A stretch of DNA of 64,000 bases, taken from contig NZ_BMHT01000007.1 in the NCBI RefSeq assembly GCF_014641455.1, positions 248,001 to 312,000 of the forward strand, read 5' to 3'. The notes below the pieces were generated by a model. That model saw only the letters and a program-made list of their open reading frames with translations. It was not told where the DNA came from and made no database searches. The translations under genes and the position numbers were made by a program. Source of the stretch: Hymenobacter cavernae (GTDB lineage: Bacteria; Bacteroidota; Bacteroidia; Cytophagales; Hymenobacteraceae). Of the stretch, positions 44,178 to 53,732 are shown in pieces (within the stretch, counting starts at the first letter, position 1; each line of letters starts with the position of its first letter).

Positions 44178-47048
44178 ATGTTCCAAACCCTCCCAATGCC
44201 GCACCCCGACCCTAAGAAACTCCTGGCTGCCGCGCTTTGCGCCCTCACCTTGGCAGCTTGCCAGCAACAGCTAACCTCTTCACCGACTGCTGCTTCGGCA
44301 GTCACAACTTCCGCTTCTGCCGCGTGGCCGGCAGTGAAAGCCGAAACGCACCCCTGGACGCGCTGGTGGTGGATGGGCAACGCCGTGGATGAAGCTAACA
44401 TCATCCGTAGCCTGAAGCTCTACGCCGATGCCGGGCTGGGTGGCGTGGAAATAACGCCCATCTACGGCGCCGTCGGTTTCGAGCAGTCGTACATCGATTT
44501 TCTGTCGCCCAACTGGATGCGTATGCTCAACACCTCGGTGCAGCAGGCGCACAACCTAGGTTTGGGCGTGGATATGAACCTGGGCACCGGCTGGCCCTAC
44601 GGCGGCCCGCAGATTACGCCGGAAAGCGCGGCCGGCAAGCTCGTGGTGCAGACCTATGAGGTGAAAGCCGGGCAGCGGCTGGCCGAAAAGCTGGTGGTGC
44701 AAGACCCGCGTCAGCAGAAGCTAGGTGCCCCGCTCAAAGCCGTTGTTGCCTACGGCCCGAAAGGCGAACGACTTGACTTACTGACGAAAGCAGATGCCAG
44801 CGGCCAGCTCAACTGGCAACCCTCGGCTGGCACCTGGCAGGTTTACGCGGCTTTCGGCGGACACACCGGCCAGATGGTAAAGCGGGCGGCGCCCGGTGGC
44901 GCGGGCCTTACGATGGACCATTTGTCGGGGGAGGCACTGGCTATGTACCTGCGCCGTTTTGATACGGCTTTCGGTGGCAAACCAGCCGGCATTCGTTCGT
45001 TTTTCAACGACAGCTACGAGGTGTACGACGCCGATTTCTCACCTAGGTTGTTCGAGGAATTTCAGCAGCGGCGCGGCTACGATCTGCGGCTGTACCTGCG
45101 CGAGCTGGTGAGCAAGGAAAACAACGAGCAGGTGGCCCGCATCCGCGACGATTACCGCGAAACGATGGCCGAGATGGTGCAGCAGAACTTCACCAAGCCC
45201 TGGACCAACTGGATTCACGGGCAGAAAGCGGTGTCGCGCAACCAGGCGCACGGCGCGCCCGGCAACGTGCTCGACCTGTACGCCAACGTGGATATTCCAG
45301 AGTGTGAGACGTTTGGCTTGACCAAGTTCCCCATTCCGGATGTGCGCTACTACACCGTCGACACGAAGAACGTGCCGCCCGACCCGGTGATGATGAAGTT
45401 TGCCACCTCGGCCGCCAACGTGATGGGCAAGCCGCTGGCCTCGTCCGAAACGTTTACCTGGCTTGGGGAACACTTCAAAGTGCCGCTGGCGCACTGCAAG
45501 TCCCAGGCCGAGTTGGCTTTTCTGACAGGCGTCAACCACATCTTTTACCACGGTACCACCTACTCGCCGGAGCAGACCAACTGGCCGGGCTGGCTCTTCT
45601 ACGCCTCCACCGAGTTTGCGCCTTCCAACAGCTGGTGGCCGCATTTGGAAGGGCTGAACGAGTATATAACACGCTGTCAATCAGTGCTGCAAGCCGGGCA
45701 GGCCGACAACGACGTGGTGATGTACTGGCCCGTGTACGACGTGCGGCACAACGCCCCGCCCAAGCTCGACATGATGATCAGCATTCACACGATAGAGGAA
45801 TGGCTGTATCCGACGGCGTTCTATAAAAATGCCATGCAGCTGTCGAAGAATGGCTATGCGGTTGACTTTGTGTCGGATGACATGATCCGGCAGGCTCAGC
45901 CCAACGGCAGTGGCTTGCGCGTGGCGCAGCAAGGGCCTAGGTATAAGGCGCTTATCATTCCTTCGGTTGAATTTATGCCGGTCGAAACGCTGGCCAACGT
46001 GGTGAAGCTGGCTCAGCAGGGCAGCACCGTTATTCTGCAAGAGCTGCCCAAAGACGTGCCCGGCTTCCACGAGTTAGCCAGCCGTCGGCAGCAGCTGAAG
46101 GCGCTTACGGCAGGGCTGAGCTTTGCCGCCGCCGGCAATGGCGTGCAGGTCGCTAAAACTGGCAACGGCCAGATCGTGCTAGCTTCCGACGTGCAGAAAG
46201 CGCTGGAATACAGCAAGATTGGCCGCGAAACGCTCACCGACACCGGCTTGCAGTTCGTGCGCCGCAATGACAATGGTACGCGCTACTACTACCTCGTAAA
46301 CCACACGGCTAACACAGTCGATTCGTGGGTGCCGCTGAACACCAGCGCCAAATCCGTCACGATTCTGGACCCGCAGGATGGCCGCGCCGGCCTGGCCAGC
46401 ACCACCGCCGACGGCAGTCAAACCAAAGTGCGCCTGCAAATCAAGCCCGGCGAATCACTGATCCTGAAAGCAGTTGAGCAAGCGGAAGTTGCCGTGCAGC
46501 CCTGGCAATACCTAGCCCCAACCGGCACGCCCATAGCCGTAAGCGGCGACTGGAAACTGCACTTTACCGGCGGTGGCCCCGAGTTGCCGAAAGATCAGAA
46601 CCTCGGTAAGCTGACCTCCTGGACCGACCTGGCCGACGACAACGGCAAGCGCTTCTCGGGCACTGCCGAATACACCGTTAGCTTCACGATGCCCGCCAAA
46701 ACCGGCGCCGATTACCTGCTCAAGCTAGGTGACGTGCGCGAAAGCGCCCACGTCTGGATTAACGGCCAGGATGCCGGTTTCATCTGGAGCTACCCCTACG
46801 AGAAGAAGGTGGGCGCGTACCTGAAAAAAGGCAAAAACACGCTCAAAGTAGAGGTAGCCAACCTGATGGCTAACCGCATTATCGACCTGGACAAGCGCAA
46901 AGTAGAATGGCGCAAATACCACGAAATCAACTTTGTAGACTTGTACTACAAGCCATTCGACGCATCTGGCTGGCAGTTGCAACCCTCGGGCTTGTTAGGC
47001 CCCGTGACGCTACAGCCGCTCACGGCCAGCGCGAGCAACGTGCAGTAA
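44178..47048 (+). CDS. GH106 alpha-L-rhamnosidase-like lipoprotein
   Basis: A large glycoside hydrolase of about 956 residues, similar to family GH106 alpha-L-rhamnosidases. The start at 44178 (MFQTLPMPHPDPKKLLAAALCALTLAAC) opens a lipoprotein signal with lipobox LAAC. The start of the catalytic part TRWWWMGNAVDEANIIRSLKLYADAGLGGVEITPIYG, read in its pieces WWWMGNAVD and GLGGVEITPIYG, is the GH106 hallmark. Next come DMNLGTGWPYGGP, RSFFNDSYEVYDADFSP and GKPLASSETFTWLGEHF, and a C-terminal beta-sandwich (HVWINGQDAGFIWSYPYE) for sugar binding. Rhamnose release fits the rhamnogalacturonan genes at 32-37 kb, though the genes are not linked in an operon. Confidence 0.88.
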   Translation: MFQTLPMPHPDPKKLLAAALCALTLAACQQQLTSSPTAASAVTTSASAAWPAVKAETHPWTRWWWMGNAVDEANIIRSLKLYADAGLGGVEITPIYGAVGFEQSYIDFLSPNWMRMLNTSVQQAHNLGLGVDMNLGTGWPYGGPQITPESAAGKLVVQTYEVKAGQRLAEKLVVQDPRQQKLGAPLKAVVAYGPKGERLDLLTKADASGQLNWQPSAGTWQVYAAFGGHTGQMVKRAAPGGAGLTMDHLSGEALAMYLRRFDTAFGGKPAGIRSFFNDSYEVYDADFSPRLFEEFQQRRGYDLRLYLRELVSKENNEQVARIRDDYRETMAEMVQQNFTKPWTNWIHGQKAVSRNQAHGAPGNVLDLYANVDIPECETFGLTKFPIPDVRYYTVDTKNVPPDPVMMKFATSAANVMGKPLASSETFTWLGEHFKVPLAHCKSQAELAFLTGVNHIFYHGTTYSPEQTNWPGWLFYASTEFAPSNSWWPHLEGLNEYITRCQSVLQAGQADNDVVMYWPVYDVRHNAPPKLDMMISIHTIEEWLYPTAFYKNAMQLSKNGYAVDFVSDDMIRQAQPNGSGLRVAQQGPRYKALIIPSVEFMPVETLANVVKLAQQGSTVILQELPKDVPGFHELASRRQQLKALTAGLSFAAAGNGVQVAKTGNGQIVLASDVQKALEYSKIGRETLTDTGLQFVRRNDNGTRYYYLVNHTANTVDSWVPLNTSAKSVTILDPQDGRAGLASTTADGSQTKVRLQIKPGESLILKAVEQAEVAVQPWQYLAPTGTPIAVSGDWKLHFTGGGPELPKDQNLGKLTSWTDLADDNGKRFSGTAEYTVSFTMPAKTGADYLLKLGDVRESAHVWINGQDAGFIWSYPYEKKVGAYLKKGKNTLKVEVANLMANRIIDLDKRKVEWRKYHEINFVDLYYKPFDASGWQLQPSGLLGPVTLQPLTASASNVQ

Positions 47049-47055
47049 GGGAAAG

Positions 47056-47096
47056 CCAGAACGTCATGTCGACCAGCGGGAGACATGACGTTCTGG
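47056..47096. repeat. Hairpin of the GTCATG family
   Basis: CCAGAACGTCATGTC (47056-47070) pairs with GACATGACGTTCTGG (47082-47096). It lies between the GH106 gene and gntP on the same strand. The same loop appears inverted at the left edge of the window. Confidence 0.7.
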
Positions 47097-47129
47097 TGCA
47101 AAGTGGTAACTGTTAACTGGTAACTAAAA

Positions 47130-48446
47130 ATGCCTTTACTCCTGGTGCTGGCGGCGGTTATTCTGCTGCTGATTCTGACGATAGGGTTCAAGCTTAACGC
47201 GTTTCTGGCGCTGGTTATCGTGGCAATGGCTTTGGGTTTGGCGGAAGGCATGGCCGCAAAAGCCGTGTTATCATCCGTGCAGAGCGGCATCGGCAGCATG
47301 CTAGGTTCGGTGGCCATGATCCTGGGGTTTGGGGCCATGCTCGGCACGCTGCTCATAGAAAGTGGTGCCGTTCAGCGAATTACCCATCAGCTTATCAAGA
47401 CCTTTGGCACGAAGCATATTCAGTGGGCGCTGATGCTCACAGGGTTTGTGGTGGGCCTGCCGATGTATTACATGGCGGGCTTCGTGCTGCTGGTGCCGTT
47501 GGTGTTTGCTATTGCCGCGTCTACGCGCCTGCCGCTGCTGTACGTGGGCGTGCCGCTGGTGGCGGCGCTGTCGGTCACGCACGGCTACCTGCCGCCGCAC
47601 CCCGGCCCGACGGCCATTGCGGTGCTGTTCAAGGCCGACGTTTCCCTGACGCTGCTCTACGGATTGGTCATCGCCGTGCCCGCCGTCATTCTTGCCGGGC
47701 CGCTCTTTTCCAAGCTCCTAAAGCGCTACAACCCTACACCGCCCACCGGGCTGGCTATGCCCAAAGAATTCACGGATGCGGAAATGCCGGGCTTCGGCGT
47801 CAGCCTGTTTACCGTTCTCACGCCGGTGCTGCTGATGACCATGGGTGCCGTGGCCACGCTGGTGTTGCCGGCCACTTCCCGGTTCCGGCAGTTGTTGGAA
47901 TTTATCAGCGACGCGAACCTAGCCATGCTGCTATCGGTGCTGGTGGCGATAGTGACCCTAGGTCTGAGCCGGGGCAAAACCATGAAGCAGGTGATGGATC
48001 TGATCGGCAATTCCATCGCCGGCATCGCCATGATTCTGCTGGTTATTGCCGGGGGCGGCGCGCTCAAGCAGGTCCTGGTAGATAGCGGAGTAGGCGGCTA
48101 CATCACCGATCTGTTCAACGATTTACACCTATCACCGCTGGTTATGGCATGGGCTATTGCGGCCATTCTGCGCATCTGTTTGGGCACTTCTACCGTGGCT
48201 TCGCTGACGGCCGGCGGCGTGGTATTGCCGCTGATTGCGACTACCACCGTAAAGCCCGAACTCATGGTGCTGGCCGTGGGCGCCGGCAGCCTGGTGTGCT
48301 CGCACGTCAACGACCCTGGCTTTTGGATCTTCAAGGAATACTTCAATCTGACCATTCCGCAAACCCTCGCCACCTGGACGGTGCTGGAAACGCTCGTGTC
48401 GGTGATTGGGCTCATCGGCGTGCTGGGCTTAGATGCTGTACTATAA
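47130..48446 (+). CDS. gntP: Gluconate:H+ symporter, GntP family
   Basis: A 438-residue inner-membrane symporter of the GntP family, with about twelve spans. Family blocks are readable: GIGSMLGSVAMILGFGAMLGTLL in parts, the SVTHGYLPPHPGPTAIA segment typical of gluconate permeases, and CSHVNDPGFWIFKEYF near the end. The gluconokinase gene lies 87 bases downstream, so the two work as an uptake and phosphorylation pair. No entry enzyme of the Entner-Doudoroff or pentose pathway is seen in the window. Regulation is not visible. Confidence 0.93.
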   Translation: MPLLLVLAAVILLLILTIGFKLNAFLALVIVAMALGLAEGMAAKAVLSSVQSGIGSMLGSVAMILGFGAMLGTLLIESGAVQRITHQLIKTFGTKHIQWALMLTGFVVGLPMYYMAGFVLLVPLVFAIAASTRLPLLYVGVPLVAALSVTHGYLPPHPGPTAIAVLFKADVSLTLLYGLVIAVPAVILAGPLFSKLLKRYNPTPPTGLAMPKEFTDAEMPGFGVSLFTVLTPVLLMTMGAVATLVLPATSRFRQLLEFISDANLAMLLSVLVAIVTLGLSRGKTMKQVMDLIGNSIAGIAMILLVIAGGGALKQVLVDSGVGGYITDLFNDLHLSPLVMAWAIAAILRICLGTSTVASLTAGGVVLPLIATTTVKPELMVLAVGAGSLVCSHVNDPGFWIFKEYFNLTIPQTLATWTVLETLVSVIGLIGVLGLDAVL

Positions 48447-48533
48447 CGTTTTGTGATACAGATTTGCCCATTGATACGCTTGAGCTTGCGATTATGCGTA
48501 TACTACCCCGGCAATCATTTCAACACAAGCAGT

Positions 48534-49055
48534 ATGGAGAGTGGTCGGATTTTCATTGTAATGGGCGTGTCGGGTAGCGGCAAAACAACGATAGGGCAGC
48601 TATTAGCCAAAAAGCTAGGAATTCCCTTCCACGATGCCGACGATTTTCATTCGGCGGCCAACAAGGATAAGATGGCGCACGGCATCCCGCTCACCGACGA
48701 CGACCGCCGCGACTGGCTCGCGCAAATGACCGCCGGCATCAGCGAGTGGGAAAAAACCGGCGGCGCCGTGCTGGCCTGCTCCGCCTTGAAAGAAGTGTAT
48801 CGGCAAGAATTACAAAGCGGCGCTCAGCAGCCCATTAAATGGACCTTTCTGGATGGTTCGCGCGAATTGCTACGCGGCCGCCTCCTACACCGAAAAGGTC
48901 ACTACATGAAGGCCGACCTGCTCGACTCGCAGCTGGAAACGCTGGAAAAACCTAGCTACGGCTTACGAATCGAGCTAAGTAACCAGCAGAGCCCGCAAAG
49001 CATCGTAGCGGAGATTATCCAAGCCTACGTGCCCGAACACGTTGAACAGAAGTAG
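48534..49055 (+). CDS. gntK: Gluconokinase
   Basis: A 173-residue P-loop kinase that phosphorylates gluconate to 6-phosphogluconate. The start at 48534 (MESGRIFIVMGVSGSGKTT) puts the Walker A motif (GVSGSGKTT) near residue 11, as in the family; a start 81 bases earlier is unlikely. The next block, FHDADDFHSAANKDKMAHGIPLTDDDRRDWL in its parts FHDADDFH and HGIPLTDDDR, is the gluconokinase signature. ACSALKEVYRQ and HYMKADLLDSQLETLE complete it. It is coupled to gntP. Confidence 0.95.
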   Translation: MESGRIFIVMGVSGSGKTTIGQLLAKKLGIPFHDADDFHSAANKDKMAHGIPLTDDDRRDWLAQMTAGISEWEKTGGAVLACSALKEVYRQELQSGAQQPIKWTFLDGSRELLRGRLLHRKGHYMKADLLDSQLETLEKPSYGLRIELSNQQSPQSIVAEIIQAYVPEHVEQK

Positions 49056-49084
49056 CTTAGAAGATAGCGCAGCATAAAACCATA

Positions 49085-49179
49085 CGCCTGTCATCCTGAG
49101 GCACGAAGGACCTTACTACGATGGCATAACCTAGGTTTGCAGCCGTAATAAGGTCCTTCGTGCCTCAGGATGACAGGCG
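49085..49179. repeat. Perfect 31-bp inverted repeat between convergent genes
   Basis: Arms 49085-49115 and 49149-49179 are exact complements and open CGCCTGTCATCCTGAGG. The 33-base loop holds ACCTAGGT at its centre. It lies between gntK (+) and the DEAD-box gene (-), and a TTTTT run follows on the + strand, so it can act as a terminator. Confidence 0.75.
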
Positions 49180-49203
49180 TTTTTACAGTTTGTTTTTAAC
49201 AGT

Positions 49204-50586
49204 TTACTCCACCAGCGACACCCGGATCTTCCGGCCCTTGATCTTGGCGCCGGTCACGCGCTCGGCTACTTCCTGGGCTTGCTGGCGCGGCACGGCCACG
49301 TAGCTGTAGTGGTCGAACACTTCGATGTGGCCTACAGCTTCGCGCTCCAGGCCGCCGTGCGCTACGAAGGTGCCAACCAAATCGTGGGCACTCACTTTGT
49401 CCTTGCGGCCGGCCGAAACGTGCAGCGTCGTGCTGACGGGCCTAGGTGCTTTGGGTGCGGCGGGCGGCAGCTTCGGAGCGTGCATCGGCTTCCACTGAAT
49501 CGTCTCGGCGACGGGCCATTTCTGCACGTGGCTTTGCTCAGCGGGGGTGGCGAGCAGGTGCGCCGTGCCCTCGGCACCGGCGCGGGCCGTGCGGCCGGCC
49601 CGGTGCTGGAAAGCATCCGCCTTGTCCGGCGACTCATACTGAACAACTGTATCCAAGGCTGTTACGTCGAGGCCGCGGGCAGCTACGTCGGTGGCGACCA
49701 GCACCTGGCTGGAGCCGTTGCGCAGCTTCATGAGGGCTTTGTCGCGCTCCGGCTGCGGCATTTTGCCATGCAGCACTTCGGCCGCTACGCCCCGGCCCAC
49801 CAGAAAGCGGGCTACTTCCTGGCATTTCTCCCGCGTGTTGCAGAACACCAGCACGCGGCCCGCGCCGGGCTGCTGAAGTAGGTGGTACAACGCGGCCGGT
49901 TTCTGCTCCGTGGAGCCAACATGACCAATCAGCGTCAGGTTCTCGGGAAGGCGGTCCTCGTCCTGACCTAGGTTTACTACCCGGGGGCGAGTGAGGTTGG
50001 CGCGGATGAGGTTCAGCACTTTATCCGACATTGTAGCCGAGAACAGCAGCGTCTGACGACGGCGCGGCAGGCGCTTCACAATCTCCACCAGCTCCTCCTG
50101 AAAACCTAGCTCCAGGAGCTTGTCGGCCTCGTCGAGCACGAGCGTTTTGAGTTGGTTCGGAATAATGGTGCGCCGCTCCAGGTGGTCGAGCAGGCGACCG
50201 GGTGTGGCCACCACGATGTGCGGCGCCTGTTTGAGCGAGGACGTTTCGTCGCGCATGGCGTGGCCGCCGTAGAACGCCGCCACCCGCAGATTGGGCAGGT
50301 ACTTACCTAGCTTTTTGAGGGCGTCGCGCACTTGCAGGGCTAGCTCGCGGGCGGGCACCAGCACCAGAATCTGCATCACATCCTGCGTCACGTCAACGTG
50401 TTGCAGCAGGGAAAGACCGTAGGCCGCCGTCTTGCCGGAACCCGTTGGCGCCTGACCCGCTACGTCCTGCCCGGCCAGTGCCATGGGCACTACCTGCTCC
50501 TGCACAGGCGTGGGCGTGGTAAAGTTCAGCTCGGCAAGCGCTTGGAGCAGGGGAGGAGCGAGGCCTAGGTCGGCAAATGAGGTCAT
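49204..50586 (-). CDS. DEAD-box RNA helicase, DbpA-like
   Basis: An ATP-dependent RNA helicase of about 460 residues. The start at 50586 (MTSFADLGLAPPLLQAL) begins with the usual Q-motif part; the frame upstream by 27 codons is unlikely. Motifs are Q (TPTPVQEQ), Walker A (APTGSGKT), Ib (ATPGRLLDHL), DEAD (LVLDEADKLL), SAT (LLFSATMSD), and HRAGRTARAG. The C-terminal 75 residues (KDKVSAHDLVGTFVAHGG, VGHIEVFDHYSYVAVPR) are a DbpA RNA-binding domain. In E. coli DbpA binds 23S rRNA and helps 50S subunit assembly, which is the likely role here. Confidence 0.93.
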   Translation of the reverse strand: MTSFADLGLAPPLLQALAELNFTTPTPVQEQVVPMALAGQDVAGQAPTGSGKTAAYGLSLLQHVDVTQDVMQILVLVPARELALQVRDALKKLGKYLPNLRVAAFYGGHAMRDETSSLKQAPHIVVATPGRLLDHLERRTIIPNQLKTLVLDEADKLLELGFQEELVEIVKRLPRRRQTLLFSATMSDKVLNLIRANLTRPRVVNLGQDEDRLPENLTLIGHVGSTEQKPAALYHLLQQPGAGRVLVFCNTREKCQEVARFLVGRGVAAEVLHGKMPQPERDKALMKLRNGSSQVLVATDVAARGLDVTALDTVVQYESPDKADAFQHRAGRTARAGAEGTAHLLATPAEQSHVQKWPVAETIQWKPMHAPKLPPAAPKAPRPVSTTLHVSAGRKDKVSAHDLVGTFVAHGGLEREAVGHIEVFDHYSYVAVPRQQAQEVAERVTGAKIKGRKIRVSLVE

Positions 50587-50800
50587 AGAAATCAAAGAAT
50601 ACAACGACAAAGGTAAGAAGCGATTAGCGGCTAATCGTCGGTCTTGCTTTAAGGCGGCCTGAACCAAGTGGTATACGTACTGGTTTGGAGAAGATTTAAC
50701 GGAGGTTTTGGCGCCTGCACCTAGGTTGAGCGCTGCTTGCTGAGTTCAGCACGAAAGCTGATGCCCAACCTTTTACAGTAAGAATTAGCGTAGAATACGA

Positions 50801-52042
50801 ATGACAAACAACAAAGTACTGACCGCGCCCGTGCCCACATCGGAGGCGCAAACGGCTCCGGCCGCGCCCATGAGCAGCGCTCTGGTGTGGCTGATGGCCA
50901 TTTCCTGCGGCCTGGTAGTCGCAAATATTTACTATAATCAACCGCTGTTGGCCGAAATCGGCCGCACGTTTGGGCTTTCCGATAGTAATGTGAGTCTGAT
51001 AGCCACAGCCACCCAGATCGGCTACACCCTAGGTTTGCTGTTCGTGGTGCCGCTCGGTGATAAACTGGAACGTAAGCGCCTGATCCTGATTGAGCTAGTG
51101 CTAGCCGCCGTCGTGATGGGCATAGCCGCGTGGGCGCCTTCCTTTACGGTGTTGCTGGTCGCCAGCGTCTGGATTGGCATTTTCTCGGCCGTGCCGCAGC
51201 TGCTGATACCCATGGCGGCCAACCTGGCCAGCAATGAGGAACGCGGCAAGATCGTGGGGAAGGTGATGAGCGGCTTGCTGATCGGCATCCTGCTGTCGCG
51301 TACGATTAGCGGCTATGTGGGGGCACATTTCGGCTGGCGCACGGTGTTCGAGGCGGGTGCCGTGGCCATGCTGTTGCTGGTAGCCGTGCTGGCCGTGAAG
51401 CTGCCGAAAGATCAGCCGGTTTTTGAAGGCACGTACGGCAGCCTGATGAAGTCCCTGGTGACGCTCACGCGCGAGTTTGTGCCCTTGCGGCGCGCGGCGC
51501 TGGTGGGCGGATTTCTGTTTGCCAGCTTCAGCGTGTTTTGGACGACGCTGGTTTTTTTCCTGGAAGGCAGCCCCTATTTTTATAAGAGTGATGTGGTCGG
51601 CTTCTTTGGCCTGGTCGGGGCATGTGGGGCGCTGGCTGCACCCATGGCCGGCAAGATGGCCGACAAGCGCGGCGCCGATTACGCCATTGGCCTCGGCATC
51701 CTGGCGGGGCTGGTGGCCTTTGTGGTGCTGGGGCTCATCGGCCAATTTCTGGTGGGGTTGGTGCTCGGTATTATCCTGCTCGACGTGGGGGTGCAGGGCG
51801 CTCATATCTCCAACCAGTCCCGCATCTTTGCGCTATTACCGGAAGCCCGCAGCCGCCTGAACACGGTGTACATGACGGCTTATTTTATTGGCGGCTCGGT
51901 GGGCTCGGTAGTGGGCGGCGCAGCGTGGACTGCCTTCGGGTGGCACGGCGTCTGTGTCGTGGGGCTGCTGTTTGTGCTGCTGGCGTTCCTGGCTAATAAG
52001 TTCTATGGCCGCTCCCAGGAACCCGCCACGGCGCGTACCTAG
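50801..52042 (+). CDS. MFS transporter, drug efflux type
   Basis: A 413-residue transporter with twelve likely spans. It has an Ala/Pro-rich N-terminal tail of about 25 residues, then a first span followed by NIYYNQPLLAEIGRTFGLS. The motif A loop between spans 2 and 3 reads PLGDKLERKRLI. This resembles bacterial multidrug and sugar efflux permeases of the DHA group. The last codons come from a GAACCCGCC stretch related to the palindromes at 33846-34003. The gene overlaps the convergent YihY gene by four bases at the stop codons. Confidence 0.88.
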   Translation: MTNNKVLTAPVPTSEAQTAPAAPMSSALVWLMAISCGLVVANIYYNQPLLAEIGRTFGLSDSNVSLIATATQIGYTLGLLFVVPLGDKLERKRLILIELVLAAVVMGIAAWAPSFTVLLVASVWIGIFSAVPQLLIPMAANLASNEERGKIVGKVMSGLLIGILLSRTISGYVGAHFGWRTVFEAGAVAMLLLVAVLAVKLPKDQPVFEGTYGSLMKSLVTLTREFVPLRRAALVGGFLFASFSVFWTTLVFFLEGSPYFYKSDVVGFFGLVGACGALAAPMAGKMADKRGADYAIGLGILAGLVAFVVLGLIGQFLVGLVLGIILLDVGVQGAHISNQSRIFALLPEARSRLNTVYMTAYFIGGSVGSVVGGAAWTAFGWHGVCVVGLLFVLLAFLANKFYGRSQEPATART

Positions 52043-52983
52043 GTTCTGTCTTCCTCCAGCTCCACCAAGCGGTAGCGCACAGCCGATTTTTTGGGTCGGA
52101 TGTCCATGCCGACGTAGTGCGCGTAAACTTTTGTGAAACAGGCGCCAAAGTAGAAAATGATGGCGCAGTAAAACACAAAAAGCAGCACCAGCACGATACT
52201 GGATGCCGGCCCGTAGATCGGACCTAGGTTGCGCGGCACCAGCAAAAAGCCCAGCACATGCTCGCCTAGCTCGATGAGGACGGCCGTCAGGGCGGCGCCG
52301 CGCAGCACGGCTCGCCAGGGCACCTTGGCGCTGTTCAGGTTGCGAAAGGTAACGGCAAACCAAGCCGCCAGAATCAGCAAAGAACTGACGACGTTCAGCA
52401 CCTGAAACAGAAAGTTGCTGAAGTTTGCGTTGAAGCTATTGAGGTGGGCGGTGAACAAATGCAGCGCGCCATCAATCAGGAAAGCTAGCATCGAGAGCAA
52501 GCCCGTCGCCAGCAGCAGCCCCAGGGAACGGGTGCGCTCCTTCACGATTTTACTGAAGCGTCCTGTGGCACGAGCGGGCCGAATCTGCCAAAGCTGGTTC
52601 AATGAATTTTGAATCACCACAAACAAGGTGGTGGCGATAAACAGCAGAAAACCAAAGCCTAGCCACGTCACGAGGCGGCTGCGCTCGATGTTGGTAACGT
52701 TCTGCAAAATCTGCTGCACCAGCCCGGCCGCCGCCGTGCCGAGCAGGGCCGAAAGCTTGGTGAGCAGCAGCCCCCGCACCGCCGAGCGGGAGTAGAGCGA
52801 CCCGAGCAGTTGAATCAGGATGATCAGGATGGGCGGCAGGGCAAACGTGGTGAAGAAGGCCGTGGCGGCCCCCAGCCGCAGCGGGTCGTTGGCGGCCAGC
52901 TCGCGGGCGGCGCGGCGCAGCAGCAGAAAGAAATCCGTCCAAACTCTAGGCCGGGGGTGCCCTGGCAGGCGTACTTTTGTCAT
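52039..52983 (-). CDS. YihY/BrkB family membrane protein
   Basis: A 314-residue inner-membrane protein of the YihY (formerly ribonuclease BN) family, with six likely spans. Typical parts are ANDPLRLGAATAFFTTFALPP near the N-terminus, the central FGFLLFIATTLFVVIQNSLNQLW, and the C-terminal IYGPASSIVLVLLFVFYCAIIFYFGACFTKVYA. The role of the family is unclear; transport or lipid functions have been proposed. It is convergent with the MFS gene and shares its last four bases with it. Confidence 0.9.
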   Translation of the reverse strand: MTKVRLPGHPRPRVWTDFFLLLRRAARELAANDPLRLGAATAFFTTFALPPILIILIQLLGSLYSRSAVRGLLLTKLSALLGTAAAGLVQQILQNVTNIERSRLVTWLGFGFLLFIATTLFVVIQNSLNQLWQIRPARATGRFSKIVKERTRSLGLLLATGLLSMLAFLIDGALHLFTAHLNSFNANFSNFLFQVLNVVSSLLILAAWFAVTFRNLNSAKVPWRAVLRGAALTAVLIELGEHVLGFLLVPRNLGPIYGPASSIVLVLLFVFYCAIIFYFGACFTKVYAHYVGMDIRPKKSAVRYRLVELEEDRT

Positions 52984-53082
52984 CAGCTCGCGTACAATCC
53001 GTGGGCGTGTGGCCGCGGGAAGCGAAGGTAACGCACTGCTCCCGTACGAGCCAGCGCTCGCCTCACCAAAATCATTGCTGTT

Positions 53083-53595
53083 TTGTCTCTACCATCTGCG
53101 CCGCCCGCTTCTTCCTCTCGCCCCGCCGCCTGGCTGCGTCGTCGCGTGGTCGATCCGCTGCTGAACTTACTCAAACAAGGCTTATCCCCTAGCCAACTGG
53201 CGCTTACGGTAGCACTGGGAGTGGTTTTTGGGCTGATTCCCTTTTTGGGCGGCACTACCTTCCTCGACTCAATAGTAGCCGTGCGCCTGCGCCTCAACGT
53301 GGCAGCCATGCTGCTGGTGAGCCATCTGCTGAGCCCGTTGCAGCTGTTGCTGCTCATCCCATTGCTACGTCTGGGCGCCCGGCTGTTCGGCGAAGGCCCC
53401 GCTCCAGACCTTACCATCACGAAACTACGCTTCCTTTTAGCAAATGACCTAAGCGGGGCGTTCAGTCTGCTCTGGCGCGCCGAGTTAGGTGCGCTGCTTC
53501 TGTGGGCATTAGGTGCGGTTCCACTGGCAGCCCTACTTTACCTAGGTCTCCGGCCTATTTTCCGGCGCATTATCGCCCGTCAAGCGGCGGAGTAG
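53083..53595 (+). CDS. DUF2062 membrane protein
   Basis: A 170-residue protein with the DUF2062 pattern: LSPSQLALTVALGVVFGLIPFLGGTTFLDSIVAVRLRLNVAAM in parts, then HLLSPLQLLLLIPLLRLGARLFG. About three to four membrane spans are expected. No ATG is available before residue 75, so the start is the TTG at 53083 or a nearby GTG. Function of the family is unknown. It is divergent from the YihY gene upstream. Confidence 0.75.
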   Translation: MSLPSAPPASSSRPAAWLRRRVVDPLLNLLKQGLSPSQLALTVALGVVFGLIPFLGGTTFLDSIVAVRLRLNVAAMLLVSHLLSPLQLLLLIPLLRLGARLFGEGPAPDLTITKLRFLLANDLSGAFSLLWRAELGALLLWALGAVPLAALLYLGLRPIFRRIIARQAAE

Positions 53596-53604
53596 TTTAG
53601 ATAA

Positions 53605-53714
53605 AGAACGTCATGCTGAGCTAATCGAAGCATCTCTACTGCCAAAGTAAACCTAGCTTTTAGGAAAATTGCCGTTGTAGTAGAGATGCTTCGACTAGCT
53701 CAGCATGACGTTCT
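53605..53714. repeat. Long inverted repeat, GTCATGCTGAGC family
   Basis: Arms of 36 bases (53605-53640 and 53679-53714, starting AGAACGTCATGCTGAGC) have one mismatch. CCTAGC lies at the centre of the loop. The repeat occupies the gap between convergent genes. Confidence 0.8.
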
Positions 53715-53732
53715 ATCAAAGCTGAAGCGAAC

